DNA of 64,000 bases, from the NCBI GenBank assembly GCA_007922195.1, contig ML682005.1:22898514-22962513 (forward strand), written 5' to 3'. Positions 33,271-46,086 of the stretch are shown here, piece after piece (position 1 is the first letter of the stretch; each line of letters starts with the position of its first letter). Made by a program: the position numbers and the translations under genes. This DNA is from Podocnemis expansa. Its lineage: Eukaryota > Chordata > Testudines > Podocnemididae. The notes under the pieces were generated by a model. That model was not told the origin of the DNA, made no database searches, and worked only from the letters and a program-made list of their open reading frames with translations.

Positions 33271-34735
33271 TTTAGTTGTAGTGAGACTATATGAGTAGAA
33301 TGAGTGAAAGCTGCAGGGTTGAGCCTCAAATCCTGATGTCCTTACTCTGACATTTCTCACTGAAGGAAAAAGATTTTGCCTGAGTAGTGTATAGTGAATT
33401 GGAATTTGGACCCAAGAGAAGCTCTATGTGCTTTGTGTAGTCTGTGTTTTGGCTAATATTGCATTGAACATAAAATCAAAGTGTTACTGAACAGGACTAA
33501 TTTTCACCAGTAGTGATTGATTTATTTTTATTTTTCTTATTTCCAGTTGAACTATTGTACAGTTCAGATAGTTTTTATTGCACTTTTCCACTTTCTTTAT
33601 GGTATCTGCTGGGCAAAGCTGTATTTTAAATCAGATGTCTGAACTGTGCTGAGTGTACAATGGAAAGACAAAGGAAATAGTTGCGGGGTTTTTTAAGTCT
33701 TTGTTGGAAATCTTGGCCAATGAAACCATTTGTCCTTCCTTATTTACTATCACATACAAAATTATTAGTTCAAACAGCATTACTAAGCTTCCCAAGACAA
33801 GCACTCAAAAGTTAGGAGATGCCTGTGTGAGGTTCTCAATGCAATCTGTTCCAGTACAATCATTATTATGTGCAAACAGTGCTCCTTATACTGAGTGCCT
33901 GGGTCAGACTGAGTTGATTCAAGACTGCGTGCCATGCCTACCTACTCTTCATGGAAGCCCATCAGTTGCTGGAGCTTTCACATTAAAAAAAAAAAAAGTT
34001 TCTATCTTTGATGATTGTGAGGAAAGCTTCTGAATGCAAATAGATCCATGGAAATAGATCAGAAATAAGTTTGAGCTTACCACAATTTCCTCAGCATCTG
34101 TTAAATCTAAAGCCTAATGATGACAACTTAGTATTAGATAATCTGTTTCACTTATGATTACGTTAGCTTTCTATGGTTGTATTTGAGTTTTAGCAACATG
34201 GGCAGACCTGGAGTACAGTAACAGAATGTGTTCAGTTTGGTTTTAATCTCACTCCCAGATTTTGTAAAATCAATAGAAGGTTTTGAAATTAACTTGACAG
34301 GTGAGCATTTTGCATCTCTTTATTAATCAGTGGACCTTTTTATATGTCATCAGAAACAAATAGTTTTCTCTGAATTTTCCTCGCTACATATGCGGAGAGT
34401 TTGTCATTTTAAATGTCGGTTATATATTTCATTTGGAAAAACAAAACCAACCCCCCCACAGACAAACCCACCTCTCCTTGCATAATCTGCTTGCCGTAAA
34501 AAATGAACTGAAATCTAGTTTTTAGTGGGAGTTTTTTGGTCTATATATTCCTTGATCCTAGAGTTCTGCTGTCTACTAGCATAGCTTTGCTAATGCACTG
34601 GGACCTATGTGTGTGATTATATCTCATCCCAAGCTATGAACTGACCGCATCTATGGGATCTAGTTCATTTCTATTATCTAACTTTAAAATAAATGTCTCA
34701 AGCTGTTAGAAGCAGTGAAATATAGACTATATGGG
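33271..34735. other. Unassigned sequence
   Basis: AT-rich with an A homopolymer at 33985-33997 and a C run near 34452. The ORF at 33653-34033 has no domain or splice support. Confidence 0.5.
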
Positions 34736-34960
34736 TATCTGAGCAATCTTGCAAATAGAGGATTGAGGGTGGAAGTTAGAAAGAGGAAATTGCACACTAA
34801 ATAGCAGGGGCTGGAAAGATTTCCTCCCTGTTAAATCTGGAAGACTCAGAACTAGACTCCCAAAGGAAGTGGTGAAAGCTGCTATGTTTGATTCATTTAG
34901 AGATGGATAAACAAAACACTCAGGAATAAAATATAATAGAGAAAATAGTATTGTGTTGCC
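34736..34960 (+). mobile_element. CR1 3' UTR fragment (diverged)
   Basis: The order of phrases (TTCCTCCCTGTTAAATCTGG, AGACTCCCAAAGGAAGTGGT, GATTCATTTAGAGATGGATA) matches the CR1 tail in sense orientation, but divergence is high. Confidence 0.6.
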
Positions 34961-35566
34961 AGGGAAAGATGACCTGACAGATTTTTCCATCTCTGGTTTA
35001 TGTGAAAATTTTCTGTGAGGGTACGATGTGATAACTTTTACTTCAGTGCCAAATCCTGCAGTCTTAAGGCACACAGACTGTTTTCAATGTGCGCCTGAGT
35101 AAGGATTGCTAGTTTGGCCTATTCTTAGTACTTGGCTGGGGTGGCAAATTTTGTCTGTTTATACCAGGAAAAAATGCAGCCCCCTGCTCTTCCTGTTCTC
35201 TCCCTCCCCAACACCCCCATTTTGCTCTGTTTTGTAATGAATGGAGTTGAAATGTGGCATGTAAGTGATGAGTCTGCTCTTTAGAAAGTAGTGGCAGCAA
35301 CAGGAATTCCAAAATTGAACTCAAATGAAGTGTAGGATTTAGACCAGAACTTGACAAAATTTTCTTCCATCTAGGAGCCAGCCCCAAAACTAAAGTGCCT
35401 AGCTGGAACTCCCCCACTCTCTGGAAAAAAAGCTGCTGACAGTTTCGGCAGTGATGCGGCACTGCCACTGAAGGCGCTGGCAGCTTTTTTTTTTTTTTAA
35501 GCATCAAGGAGTGTGCTGTTTCTAAACACAGTGGCACAGCTATGCAACATGGTGAAATTTCTGAGT
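34961..35566. other. Unassigned sequence with a T homopolymer
   Basis: Poly-T at about 35486-35499. No gene recognised. Confidence 0.5.
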
Positions 35567-35574
35567 GCCGTGGC

Positions 35575-36086
35575 CAATATTCCCTCTAAGGCCCTAATGC
35601 AGCCGAGCAACTTATGTTGCTCACTGCGCGGCCCCCCAACCCCCATGCAGGCCCGATCCTGCCCCCCACCGGCCCAATCCTGCCTCCCCCGCTCTCCCAG
35701 TCACCACCCCAGTTGGCCCAATCCCCTCCCCCATACCTCCTCCTACAGCCGGCCTGACCCCGTCTACCCTCCAACCCTCCGCCCCCTTTCAAGACTGGCT
35801 GCCCCTGCCCTGTCCCCAATCTCGTCGCCCCACCCCCTTACCCGGCCACTGGAGTGGCGCGACCTGACCCCAGCTGCTCCTCTGGCCAGAGGAGCTCTCA
35901 TTGAGCATGTGCAGAGAGTCTGCGCATGCTCAGTGAGACCTTACTCTGAGCAGGAGTTTTAAAACCCCCCAGCTTGGAGCCGCTCTCAGCAGGGACTGCA
36001 GCTGCCAGCCATGCGCAGCCAGCAGCGTTCCCTGCAACGGGCAGCGGCAGTGGGCTGCGCAGTCACACAGCCTAGAGGGAACATTG
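35575..36086. mobile_element. hAT MITE, TGTTCCCTCTAA ends, GC-rich interior
   Basis: Starts CAATATTCCCTCTAAGG and ends CCTAGAGGGAACATTG. The flanks GCCGTGGC (35567-35574) and GCCGTGGT (36087-36094) differ at one base. At 512 bp it has a C-rich interior (35620-35880) unlike the AT-rich copies at 7554 and 14857, so it is a separate subfamily sharing the ends. The ORFs in it are compositional. Confidence 0.88.
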
Positions 36087-36094
36087 GCCGTGGT

Positions 36095-37728
36095 GAGCTG
36101 ATGGCCAGGATTTGTCGAGGCCTCATTTGGACTGTCTAGGGTGAGCGTAGAGGGGGAGCTGGAGAAGGACCGTAGCAGACACAGCACTCCAGAAATGCTG
36201 AAAGCCAATGATGGTGGAATAGTATGTCATATGCCAGGCATAGAGCTTGATTGTGCCAGGTTCTGAGTGCCGTCAATTCCAGCTGAAGCCGATGGGCCTG
36301 ATTCTGTTCCCAATGACTTCTGCCACGAAGCAGGATCAAGCGCAGTAGGATTGTGAGGTCACTTAGCCGCTCACAGATTCAGGCTCTTACTGCAGCCATG
36401 CTCTACCATGTTGAAGGACATGAAGGCCTGGCCTTCATCGTGGCAGCCTGGGTTCATTTTAACACCCTGTAATCCCTGAATACCATGTGGAGGTGGGCGA
36501 GCCTGTGTCTGTGGATCTCGGTGATACTTGCCTTTATGGAAGTTGAATTCACATCTACAGCATACATTCCTTTCCCACTGTGGGGTTTGAACAGGGGCAA
36601 GTGGGCTGGATTGGATCCTGAACAGCTCTGCCAAAACCATTCCCTCGTGCATTTATAAAAAATGACTGGACAATAATTTATGAAGTTTTTCCCTCTGGGG
36701 ATGGGGGCAGGAGACTCTGTGTTTATACTTTTGCAGATCAGCAGCCTAGAAGCCTTGTGAGGTTAGCACAGAGGATCAGAAACTGCTCACTTAAGGCCCC
36801 AAACCTACACTGGGATCTGAGAGCAGAGACCCATCACTCATAAAGAGTCCAGCAGATTTCACTCGGACTTCATGCTGGCAAAGGAAATAGCTGACGCAGT
36901 GTCAAGGCCCTAACCCAAAGGTTGAAATAATGGCTATAAAAAGGCTGTGCTGAAGGCCTGAGTCCTGCGCCCTAGGCTTATCCAACCCTACACAGCCCAA
37001 GATGGCTCCAGGGCTAAGACTTTGTTTAGTTTTTAGAATTTCATCCAAAATGAAATGCAGATGTTGCACTCAGTGTTGCAGCTCTGTCAGGAACATATGT
37101 GCAGTAGGAATGAGGTGTGATCATGTCCTGTAATGACCCATATTAACAGCAGTTACAGAAACAGAAATAACAAGCAATAGCATAGCAGCAGCATAGCAGA
37201 TGATCACCAGCTTTACTATGTGATTCTGAAATTACTAGAGCAGATCTGAAAAAACTGAAACAAAACTTTTTTTTTTTTAAATTTGGAATTTACGGGGTTG
37301 TCCAACTCGAATCATTCCATGGAAATGGTCTGATTTCAGTGAAGTTTTGAGTAACTGGAAGTCTGTCTAGTATTTCATTTCCATTACTGTAAGATTAATT
37401 TATTTCTGGAGCTGTAGGTGTATGACCTTTCATCCTACAGGAACTGAAGGCTATAGTCCTCTCTGGTTTCCTGCCAGCTCATCTGCCTGGTTTCTCCACA
37501 GCCCACCTGGCACGTTGACAGAAAGCTGAGGGCTGTGAACCCTGACTCTCTTACTTGAAGCTCGTCAGCAGCTTACATGTCCAGGTCTTCTAGGTTTCAT
37601 GTTTTCATTCCTCAAACCAGTGTAGGATCCTTTGCTAAACTCCAGTACATAATCATAAGTGTTGCACTCCAGCTACATTCATGTGGTGGTGAGAATTTGC
37701 CATTCTCATAGAACTGGTTTTCTCAGTA
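36095..37728. other. Unassigned sequence
   Basis: Moderately GC-rich to about 36650, then AT-rich. No domain, repeat family or splice-bounded ORF recognised. Confidence 0.5.
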
Positions 37729-37736
37729 TGTTAACT

Positions 37737-38075
37737 CAGTGATTCTCAACCTTTTTTGAGTCGTGACAGACTAGGCCAGTGGCTGGCAGACTTAAGGTCG
37801 GGAACCAGTACTGGGTTGCAGAAACTCAAGCACTGGGTTATGGCACCACTTGCTGCCACTGCCAAAACACTGGAGTGCATCGCTCAAAGATGTAATTCCT
37901 GGGTCGTGGACATAAATGATTTGTTTTCAGCGGGGTCCCGAGGAAAAAGTTTGAAAACCACTGCACTAAGCTACTCCCTCCAGGCCAAATTCAGCCATTT
38001 CCCTGGCTCTTTGTGACACACTTACTGCTGTGTGGTGACACAGGTGTGTCCTGACACAGTGGTTCAGAACCGCTG
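37737..38075. mobile_element. hAT (Charlie-type) MITE with perfect 8-bp TSD
   Basis: Starts CAGTGATTCTCAACC and ends GGTTCAGAACCGCTG. It is flanked by TGTTAACT at 37729-37736 and 38076-38083. A second inner right end (GTTTGAAAACCACTG at 37951-37965) suggests either nesting of a relative or an internal duplication. Confidence 0.88.
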
Positions 38076-38083
38076 TGTTAACT

Positions 38084-39055
38084 TCCTGGCCCACAGGACT
38101 TGCTGTGTATGTATTTCTCTGGGATGATGTGCTCCTGTTCAGTAAAACTGTTACAAACATTGTAAGAGAAAGTGGGGGGGGGGCTGTGTAAAGCTGAAAG
38201 ATGGAGCTTTTTTGAGGTTCTGGGTTGTTAGAAAGAATGTCAGGTCTTGTGAATTCTCTGTCTAATATAAAAAAGAAGAATGAGAGAGATCTTTCTTGCA
38301 GTGAACAATGCCTTTACAGCTGTAAACTGATAGATGGGCAAATGGGATTATATAGGTTATCTGAGGCACGCCCAACGCAGGGAGGTCATGTTGGCTGGCC
38401 TTTAATCTTTCTGTTCCTTAGAACTGCATTTAGTACTTCATAGAAACAGCAGATTGTTTTAGTCCTAGGAAGACTGAATACACTTGTGTTTATAGCTCTG
38501 CTCATGGCAGTTTTTTCTTTCCTTCACCAATTAATGGTTTTCTACTTATTAATTCATGAATGTGGAATGCACAGAGCACCGGATGGCTCCAATTTTCTTC
38601 CTCTGCAGAAGCCTTGCTTTTATTAGGTTTTATGCCACTTGCATCTCTATATTTCTATATCCTAAATGCCTCTTCCTGTAGATATCAAGGAGTTGATTTA
38701 TTTTCACCTGTTCCACCATTTCAGGTCTAGGTTCTGAATTAATAGTCTGATCATTAACAGCATATTGTTTTGGGTTATACTCGTCTCTCTCCCTTCCTGC
38801 CTTAATGTCAGTCTTCCTAACCACCGCTCGTTACCTCATCTCCCCCCAATCCTGATGCCAAATGCTTTCCTTTTCTGAGGTGCAGAAGCTTGTATGCCTA
38901 GAGCCACAGCTGCACATCAGCAATTTGTTTATGACTGCAAAAAACTGAAAGAATAGTATTTCTATTTGTAATCCTCTTCTTAAACTTTCTTGACTGATTG
39001 TACTCCAGGAGACAGTCTGCAGAGCACTGACTGATCAGCAGCAAATACTCTTGTT
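38084..39055. other. Unassigned sequence
   Basis: A G run at 38174-38183; otherwise nothing recognised. Confidence 0.5.
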
Positions 39056-39058
39056 TGT

Positions 39059-39455
39059 CCTCCTGGCCGGATTACGGCAGGGACTTTAGGGGCTGCAGCC
39101 CTATGCCTCCCCCCCCCCCCCAGTCCAGCCCTAACTAGCTTGCCTAGTGCACAGCCACCATTCACCTTCTGTCTGTCCAACCATTCCCTGGACTGGCTGG
39201 TCTACTCCGGACCAGCCAGTTCGGGGCCAGGGCAGGAGGCCTGTGTGCCCTGGACTCTGGCTCACACACCTTCCCCCCTGCAGCAGCACCAGCCCCCTTG
39301 GCCCCGCAGCACCAGCCTGCGGCCCCATCAGCCCCTGACCCTTCCCCCCCAGGGCTGGTAGGACTGGGTGCCTTACCCCCAGGCAAGGTGCTACAGTGTG
39401 GGGCGTGCACAAGAGTGGGTAGCCATGTGGGCTCCTAAGCTTTGATCCAGCCCTG
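39059..39455. mobile_element. Degenerate hAT-like MITE
   Basis: The left end CCTGGCCGGATTACGGCAGG and right end TTGATCCAGCCCTGG are inverted in the CAGGGC(C/T)GG style of reptile hAT MITEs. A C homopolymer is at 39108-39121. The GC-rich interior gives several overlapping meaningless ORFs. TSD not clear. Confidence 0.6.
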
Positions 39456-41731
39456 GTCATTGCCCTTTACAAATGTAAAACATGAACCCCCTTCCTCACC
39501 ATGCTTACTCCAGTCAACCCATTTTCCTGTGGACCTTGTTGACTGGTTAGCACCAGGCTGAAGTTTTTGTGAGTTGGCAGCAGGAGATTTGATATAGTTC
39601 TTAAAGAAGCAAGCAAAAATCACTGTTCATAGCAAATAGGTAGGAGAGGGGATTATTTTGCAGATTAGCTGAAAGCAGCCAACATTTCTAATGATGAATG
39701 GTGCAGAAAATTACTAATGGGTGATAAAATTTACAACAGAGAAGTCATTTGGTAGAGGGTCACTTTGAGTAATAGTTGTGGAACAGGCTATCTAGACTGT
39801 CACAGAACCTGTCATCATCACATAGCAGAGGCAACCTCACCTGTAATACAGGGGTTTATAAAAACTGTATGACTTGTTTCATCTGCTTCTTCAGAAATTG
39901 TATTTTACCCTTTTTGTTCTATCTTGCATTGAGTGAGCTAGACAGCAAATATAGTTATTGGAGTCACTAACTATTCGTCTGGGATGCAAGAATTCCTTGT
40001 GTGGAATATAAATTTACATCAACATGTACCATATGTAAAATAGCCCTCCAAACTATGGGGTTTCTCAGAGCGTGAGTAAAAGGAGGATGTGTCACATACT
40101 GTGGCATACAGGTCTTAATTTTCTACTAAGAAAGTTTTTATGCCACTCCCTGCACTGTTGTATTTCATCTATGCTTTTATAGCATAAGCTGTTTGGGGAA
40201 GGTCCATCTCTGTACTTGTCCTGGGCCTGGGAGAATGGGACTGTGATTCTGATGGGGTGTTAGTACAACAGTAATGTTCTCACTTGCTGTTTTGCTGCAA
40301 CTGCTGTGTTATGCCCCAGTTCTGCATGGGTGTCTAAATGCGGGTCAGTGCAAGATCAGGGTTTTAATTACCATACTGTCTGCAATGACAGCTATATCAT
40401 GGGAGTATACTATGAGAAATGGGGAGATGGAGGAAACCAGCCAATTATCTACTGTATGCATTAGCTTGACATTACTGTTTATGCTCCTGTATTGGAGTTC
40501 CCTGCTGACTCTCTGTGGATTTGATTTTCTTCTTTGGTGTATGAGTTTGAAGTGAAGCCAGACAACAGAACTGCAGTCGTAAGCGTCTCTGTGATGTTGG
40601 AACTCAAAGGATAGATACTGCATGGGGAATTCACGTTTAATGGCAGCTTCAGCTGAGAGATGAAAGTGCTCAAAATGACCCATTTCTTTTCTCCACGTTA
40701 GTATCAGATCACTGGTTTAGCAAAAGGAGAGAGAAGCATACTGCACAGATGAATCTATAGCTGAGCTGCTGCTGGTTTATTCAGAGGTTAAAAAAAATAG
40801 GAGAGAGAAGAGTTCAGTCTCACATATTCATTTCTTCAGGTAGTGTGGAGTGGGTATACATAGCATGTTGAAGAAGACTTTATGGCTCAGCAAAATATTT
40901 CTCCTTTGGGGATTTTTTTACTTTACTGTTTTTAGTGAAGCGTACCAGACAAAAACAAAGCAAATACAAAATTAGGAAGAATTACGTGAGACAGCCATGT
41001 ATAAATGCCAGAGTAAATGCCACCACCTGCATTAACAGGATGGGGAAATTGATGGGACTGTTCCTGAAAGGGAAATAGTCCCAGCAGCAAGAAAGAGAGA
41101 CTCGCTAAGGGACTGCAAATAGTTCCTCCTCTGTGGGGCCTTGGTATTTGTTGGCCAGCTGGGGAGATCCATGCTGATTGGCCAGCATTTCCCAATTCCC
41201 AGGAGTTAGCCCTTCACAAGGCTACATGGAGCCTCTTTTGGCTCCGTTCAAACAGCGCACCTCACCCCACCCTATCCTACCGTACCCAAATTAATACCTT
41301 AATGAGGTGGTAGTGTTTGTTCACTGCCACTTTTAGCCAGTTTCCAGTGCAGTTAAGAAACTACAATGAATGGTGCCTAGAAGAAAAAGACCTGGGAGTT
41401 TGGTAATAGGCCTTGGGCTCACGTGACAGGGTGAAACCTTGTGGCTTTTGCAGGCCAAGGTTCCTGCCCTGCTGTACCCTCTGTCCTCCTCACAGAACAA
41501 AAGGTGCTAGGATTTGGAGAGAGCAGAGTCCTGATGGGTAGGTTGAGGAAGCCATACATGACGTTACAGGTTATGTGATAAGGAGTCCTGTAGCTTGTGC
41601 TCTGGAACCAATTAAATTCCTGCTGCAGGAAAACATGGGATGTGGGTGTATAGGACCTGTCCCCTGTGTTAAAGCTTAATGAAAGTCGTGGCCTGCTGCT
41701 TAATTTCACATCTGTCTGTCCTCATTTTGCC
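39456..41731. other. Unassigned sequence
   Basis: No gene or repeat family recognised. The overlapping sense/antisense ORFs at 40274-40683 have no domain. Confidence 0.5.
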
Positions 41732-41734
41732 ATT

Positions 41735-42450
41735 GGGTACATCTACATTGCCCAGCAGTTTCAAAAATGCTTTTTTCGGGATAAGTATTTTGAAATAATT
41801 ATCTTGAAAAAACTTTTTTCAAAAATGTTATTTCAGGACAACAGTCCAGCGATGGCTCATTGTCCTGAAATACTGCGGCTTGCGGGGGGGGGGGGGGAGG
41901 TCTACACTGGACTTCTTTTTTTGAAAAAAAGAAAGACAATGGATGAAATAGGGAGGGTTTTTCAAAATAAAAGCCTTTGCTATGTCCGGGGATGGCTTTT
42001 TTTTGAAAAAGGTACCCCGAAAAAGGCTTTTTATTTTGAAAAAGCTGGCATGTTTAGCTTTTTTGAAAAAGCACTCAGGTATCTCAAAATACCGGAGTGC
42101 TTTTTTGGGATCGCTAAACCTTGTTATATTTTGAAAAAAAGCCTTTTTCAAGGTAGCTTTTTCAAAAAAAGGCATCCCCAGACACGGCAAAGGCTTTTTT
42201 TTTTTTTTTTTTGTTGAAATCCTCGCTATCTCATCCATTGACTTTTTCTTTTTCTCATAAAAGAAAGTTCGGTGTAGATTTTCTTTTCAAAAAGAAAAAA
42301 GCCACGGTATTTCAGGACAACGAGTCGTCCCCGGACTGTTGTCCCAAAATAGCATTTTTTTAAAAAAAAAGTTTTTTTGAGATAATTATTTCAAAATACT
42401 TACCCTGAAAAAAGTTTTTTTTGAAAATGCTGGGCAATGTAGACATAGCC
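41735..42450. mobile_element. Long foldback MITE, 716 bp
   Basis: The left end GGGTACATCTACATTGCCCA and right end TGGGCAATGTAGACATAGCC are inverted, and the arms pair over much of the element (TTTTTTCGGGATAAGTATTT left, AAATACTTACCCTGAAAAAA right). ATT lies on both sides (41732-41734 and 42451-42453), a possible 3-bp TSD. The 183- and 136-codon ORFs here are the two strands of the arms and not genes. Confidence 0.85.
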
Positions 42451-42453
42451 ATT

Positions 42454-45437
42454 GTGTCCACATCAAAGGGTGAGTGTCTCTTGCAGGAACTCATTTAAAC
42501 AGATTACATATGAGGTGCAGCTAGGCCAGGATTGAGCACTCCTTCATAACCAGTGTTTGTAATCAAATAAAATTAAAAACAACTTCATTCAGATACCATC
42601 ATTAGCCTCAGTGAACCAAATGTTAAGTAAAAAACTTTGCTGTCATCGGTCATTCTGCGAGACTGGCCGTCTCCATTTCATTGTTGTTCAGAATTGCACT
42701 CTTGTCGCGAAGGCTTCCGAAAGCAGGTGGCATCTTGCTGCTTCCCTCCATGCTTGTGTTTCAGACATGTTAGACCAAATCATATGTAAATAGCCAGCCC
42801 ATGGAATCACATGTCAGTCAGCAACAGCAAAAGGTATTGGGAAGTAATGAATAAGAACTGGTGAGATGTATTAATCATGAGAAATAAATTAAAAAAGAAT
42901 TCCAAAGTCGTCATTCATGAGCATATTACAATAGTGTAATGAATTGCTCAGGGAATTCAAGTTGGTGTTGATAGCTGATGTGCTTTGATGGTTGTTTGCT
43001 CTTGGGAAATTTAGGGCTTTCATCTGAATGCTATCTTGTGATGCTTATGATATTTCAGACATAGCTTACTTTGCTTGGCCGTGAGGATGATGAATGGAAT
43101 AGCATTTATAAGCTCCTAATAAAGAGATTGTATGGGGATAAATGTAGATACGTATCGGGTACGTTAAGTTCTGTTTTTTATCAAAGCTCAGTGAGGCGTC
43201 TCTTGCAGGGGCCTCAAGCAAATGGAAGGCTGTTAGTATTTCACAGTTCCATTAGCCATTCACCAGATATACATTAGAAACTGCATGGAAAAATTTGCAG
43301 GACTCCTGTGCATTCAAATGTTCATTCAGGAGCCAATCTGATAAAAAATGTAGGGTGCTTCCAAGCCATGCTTTCAGATTGACTGCTAGCTCTTATATTT
43401 AAAGTGCAGAAGAACAACTAGTAGTTCAAGAAGGGATTGGAAAGCCAGAACATTGTGCTCTGCAGTAGATACATTGTGTTAGAAATGTGGCATATGGGTG
43501 ATACTGGCCAGTGAGTGAGACAGAGAGTAAATATCAGGTGTTTTCACTTGTTAGCCAGAAACTACCTCGCCTTTCCTTCACCTCACAAACAGTTCCAGTT
43601 CATTTTTTCCAGTCAGGCATGTGTAGAAATATCATATTAGCAGTTGACTTGGGAGAGACAGGCCTTTCCACAAAAAATATTCTATTTGTACGTTCTCTAT
43701 CTCAATAACCAACCAGATTGTGTTTCACACTGAAAAGGTATAAAAAGGGGAAGACCAGGAGGAATTTATCCTATGCTGTACCCTGTGCAAGGGCCGTATT
43801 CTGTCTCACTCCTTGCATTTCCTTGGTGCAGGGATTTTACAAGTCTGGCATCACTGGGCTCTTCTAAAGAGATGCTTCTGTACCAGTCGCAGGACATGAC
43901 CTGGTAGAGTTAGGGGCACTCCATGTTACCCCCTCCCTTTGAAGAGTGGTGGAACTTCTACTTGGGTCATGCCTTTCTCCTGAACTCATGGAAGAAGTCA
44001 GGGGAAAGTGTCCATGGGAACTCTCGGTAATATCCTTGCTCTACACTGCACCATGCTGGCTGTGTCTTAGCTACTGTACATACCAATATTGATAACAGAA
44101 GACACTAAGGTTATCATTCAGGGTAAAAAAACGATTTCATGGTTGCTGTGCTATGGCTTCTGTCACATCTCTATATTTAAGTTTTTATAACCTCCTTTCT
44201 TCCACAAATGCAGGAAAAGCTTCATAAATACTGTTAATCCTTAACAGGATACAAAAATAAATATATTGATTGTATAAAATTAAGATATAGCTACCATTTA
44301 GTTTCTCATTGAAGGTAATTACATTTATTTGCTGGCCATTGGAGTCTTTGTTTTATATGAAGAACATTTGTTGTTTTTCTACTAAATACCCATATTTGGT
44401 GAGATCCATGTTTCTGTTTACAACTAAAATGTCCTTGCCATCAAGTATACAGCTTCTTTGTTCAAATCCCTTTATAAAGTATGTTTCTCCTAGTTTTCCT
44501 TCAACATAAATCTACTAACAAAAGAGATATGATTATAGAAGTATGTTACAGCTATCCCACAGTGATGTAAAATATTATTCTTAAATTCATTTTGTAACTA
44601 CCTGCCATACAGTGGACCTAAATCTCATTTGTCTTATGCTGGAGTCAATCAGGAATAACTCTGTTTAAATAACTTGAGTTACACTGGTGTTTAGTAATTA
44701 CACATAGTTACACTCTGTTTAAATAATTGGAGTTCCACTCTTTAAATAATTGGAGTTACACTGGTGCAAAATTGTTGTGAAAGAAGACCCATCCCAATGT
44801 GTCTATGCTGTATTTTTCTAAAATCAAACATATGTAGGATATACCCAGGATAGTGTTTTGCATATTATCTTTTTGATTGGCATGTAACAAGTAATAATAA
44901 GAAATTTACATGTTTAGGTACTAGCAAATATCCATGGTGTGGTTTTGCACACACCAGTAATCCCAATGACGTGATTTCAACCATTGGTGTGTGTGTGAAG
45001 CAAGCACTATTTTATGCTTCTCTGTGCTTTTTTTAAGATAAAGATACCTCTCTGGCATAATGTAATAATAAGAATATTTGTAATAATGGAGAGAAATTAT
45101 AAAGATCTGTTCCCAAGCCCACCATCTTGGTAGAAGTTTATCATGGCATGTTATTTATTCAATTATATTTTTCTGGATAACATATATAAATTCATATAGA
45201 GAGAAGTGTATAACGAGCTGCCTTGCTTACATACAAAATATGGATGTGCCAAATTTTCTCAAAGCAATGCAGAATGGTAGCCACATAAGTAGAGGTTGTA
45301 GTAAACTGGAGAAGGACGAAGGCTCAGAAGAAAGATTCCAAGTCTTTCCATACCTCTGTCAACTTTTCCTTCTTCACCTGTCTTCCCTTCTGGGGCTGTC
45401 TGTCATTCTCTCACTTCCTTTCCCACTGTGGTGGTTA
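42454..45437. other. Unassigned sequence
   Basis: Mostly AT-rich. A partial tandem duplication with TTTAAATAATTGGAGTT words lies at about 44660-44765. No repeat family, domain or splice-bounded ORF recognised. Confidence 0.5.
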
Positions 45438-45894
45438 ATAAATTCTAAAGCCAGAAGGGACCATTGTGATCATCTAGTCTGACCTCCTGTGTAACTCAGG
45501 CCATAGAACATCCCTGAATAATTCCAAGAGAATTTCTTTTAGAAAAGCATCCAGTCTTAGTTTAAAAATGATCAGTGGCAATCAATGTTCCCTCTAAGTC
45601 CATGATGCAACTGAGCAAATTCTGGATGCTGCTGAGTAGGTTCTGAATGCTGCTGAGCAAGTTCCCTGCTGGTTCCCCGACTCCCACTGGGCCCCTTCCC
45701 TGCTGCCTTCCAGCACCTCCAGTGCATCCAGCAACTTGTTCGGCTGCACCATCAGCTTTGAGGGAACACTGACTGTGTAAATAAACAAAAAGCAAGAAAA
45801 TAGAATTAGATTAGAAATATCTTTCTCTTCTACTCCCCAAATTCATTGGAAGCCTGAGAGGCAGAGTTAGTGTTTGGATTCTTGTCACACTAGT

Positions 45895-46086
45895 CAGGGG
45901 TCTCAAACACTTGGCCCCTAAAGCTATTTCCTGTGGCCTGCACTGACACCAATGTTCCTAGTATTTGCAATACTGGTGTATGAAAAGGTTTCAGTGGTGC
46001 AGTCCTCAGGCCAGTATACTAGTCCTCATGCAGCCCTGTACTAGTCCTCATGGAGCCATCGTGATGATTTGAGTTTGAGACCCCAG
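45895..46086. mobile_element. hAT-like MITE, CAGGGGTCTCAAA ends
   Basis: Starts CAGGGGTCTCAAACACTTGG and ends GAGTTTGAGACCCCAG. It is the inverted counterpart of the 192-bp element at 49052-49243: both contain TCAGTGGTGCAG/CCACACCACTGA, CTAGTCCTCATG and TATTTCCTGTGGCC-type words. TSD imperfect (ACACTAGT against CACTATGT). Confidence 0.8.

Noticed and set aside
35513..35962. 149-codon Pro/Ser-rich ORF
   Set aside because: Falls mostly in the C-rich interior of the hAT MITE at 35575-36086.
41666..42238. ORFs of 183 and 136 codons on opposite strands, Phe/Lys-rich
   Set aside because: They are the two strands of the AAAAA/TTTTT-rich arms of a foldback MITE.
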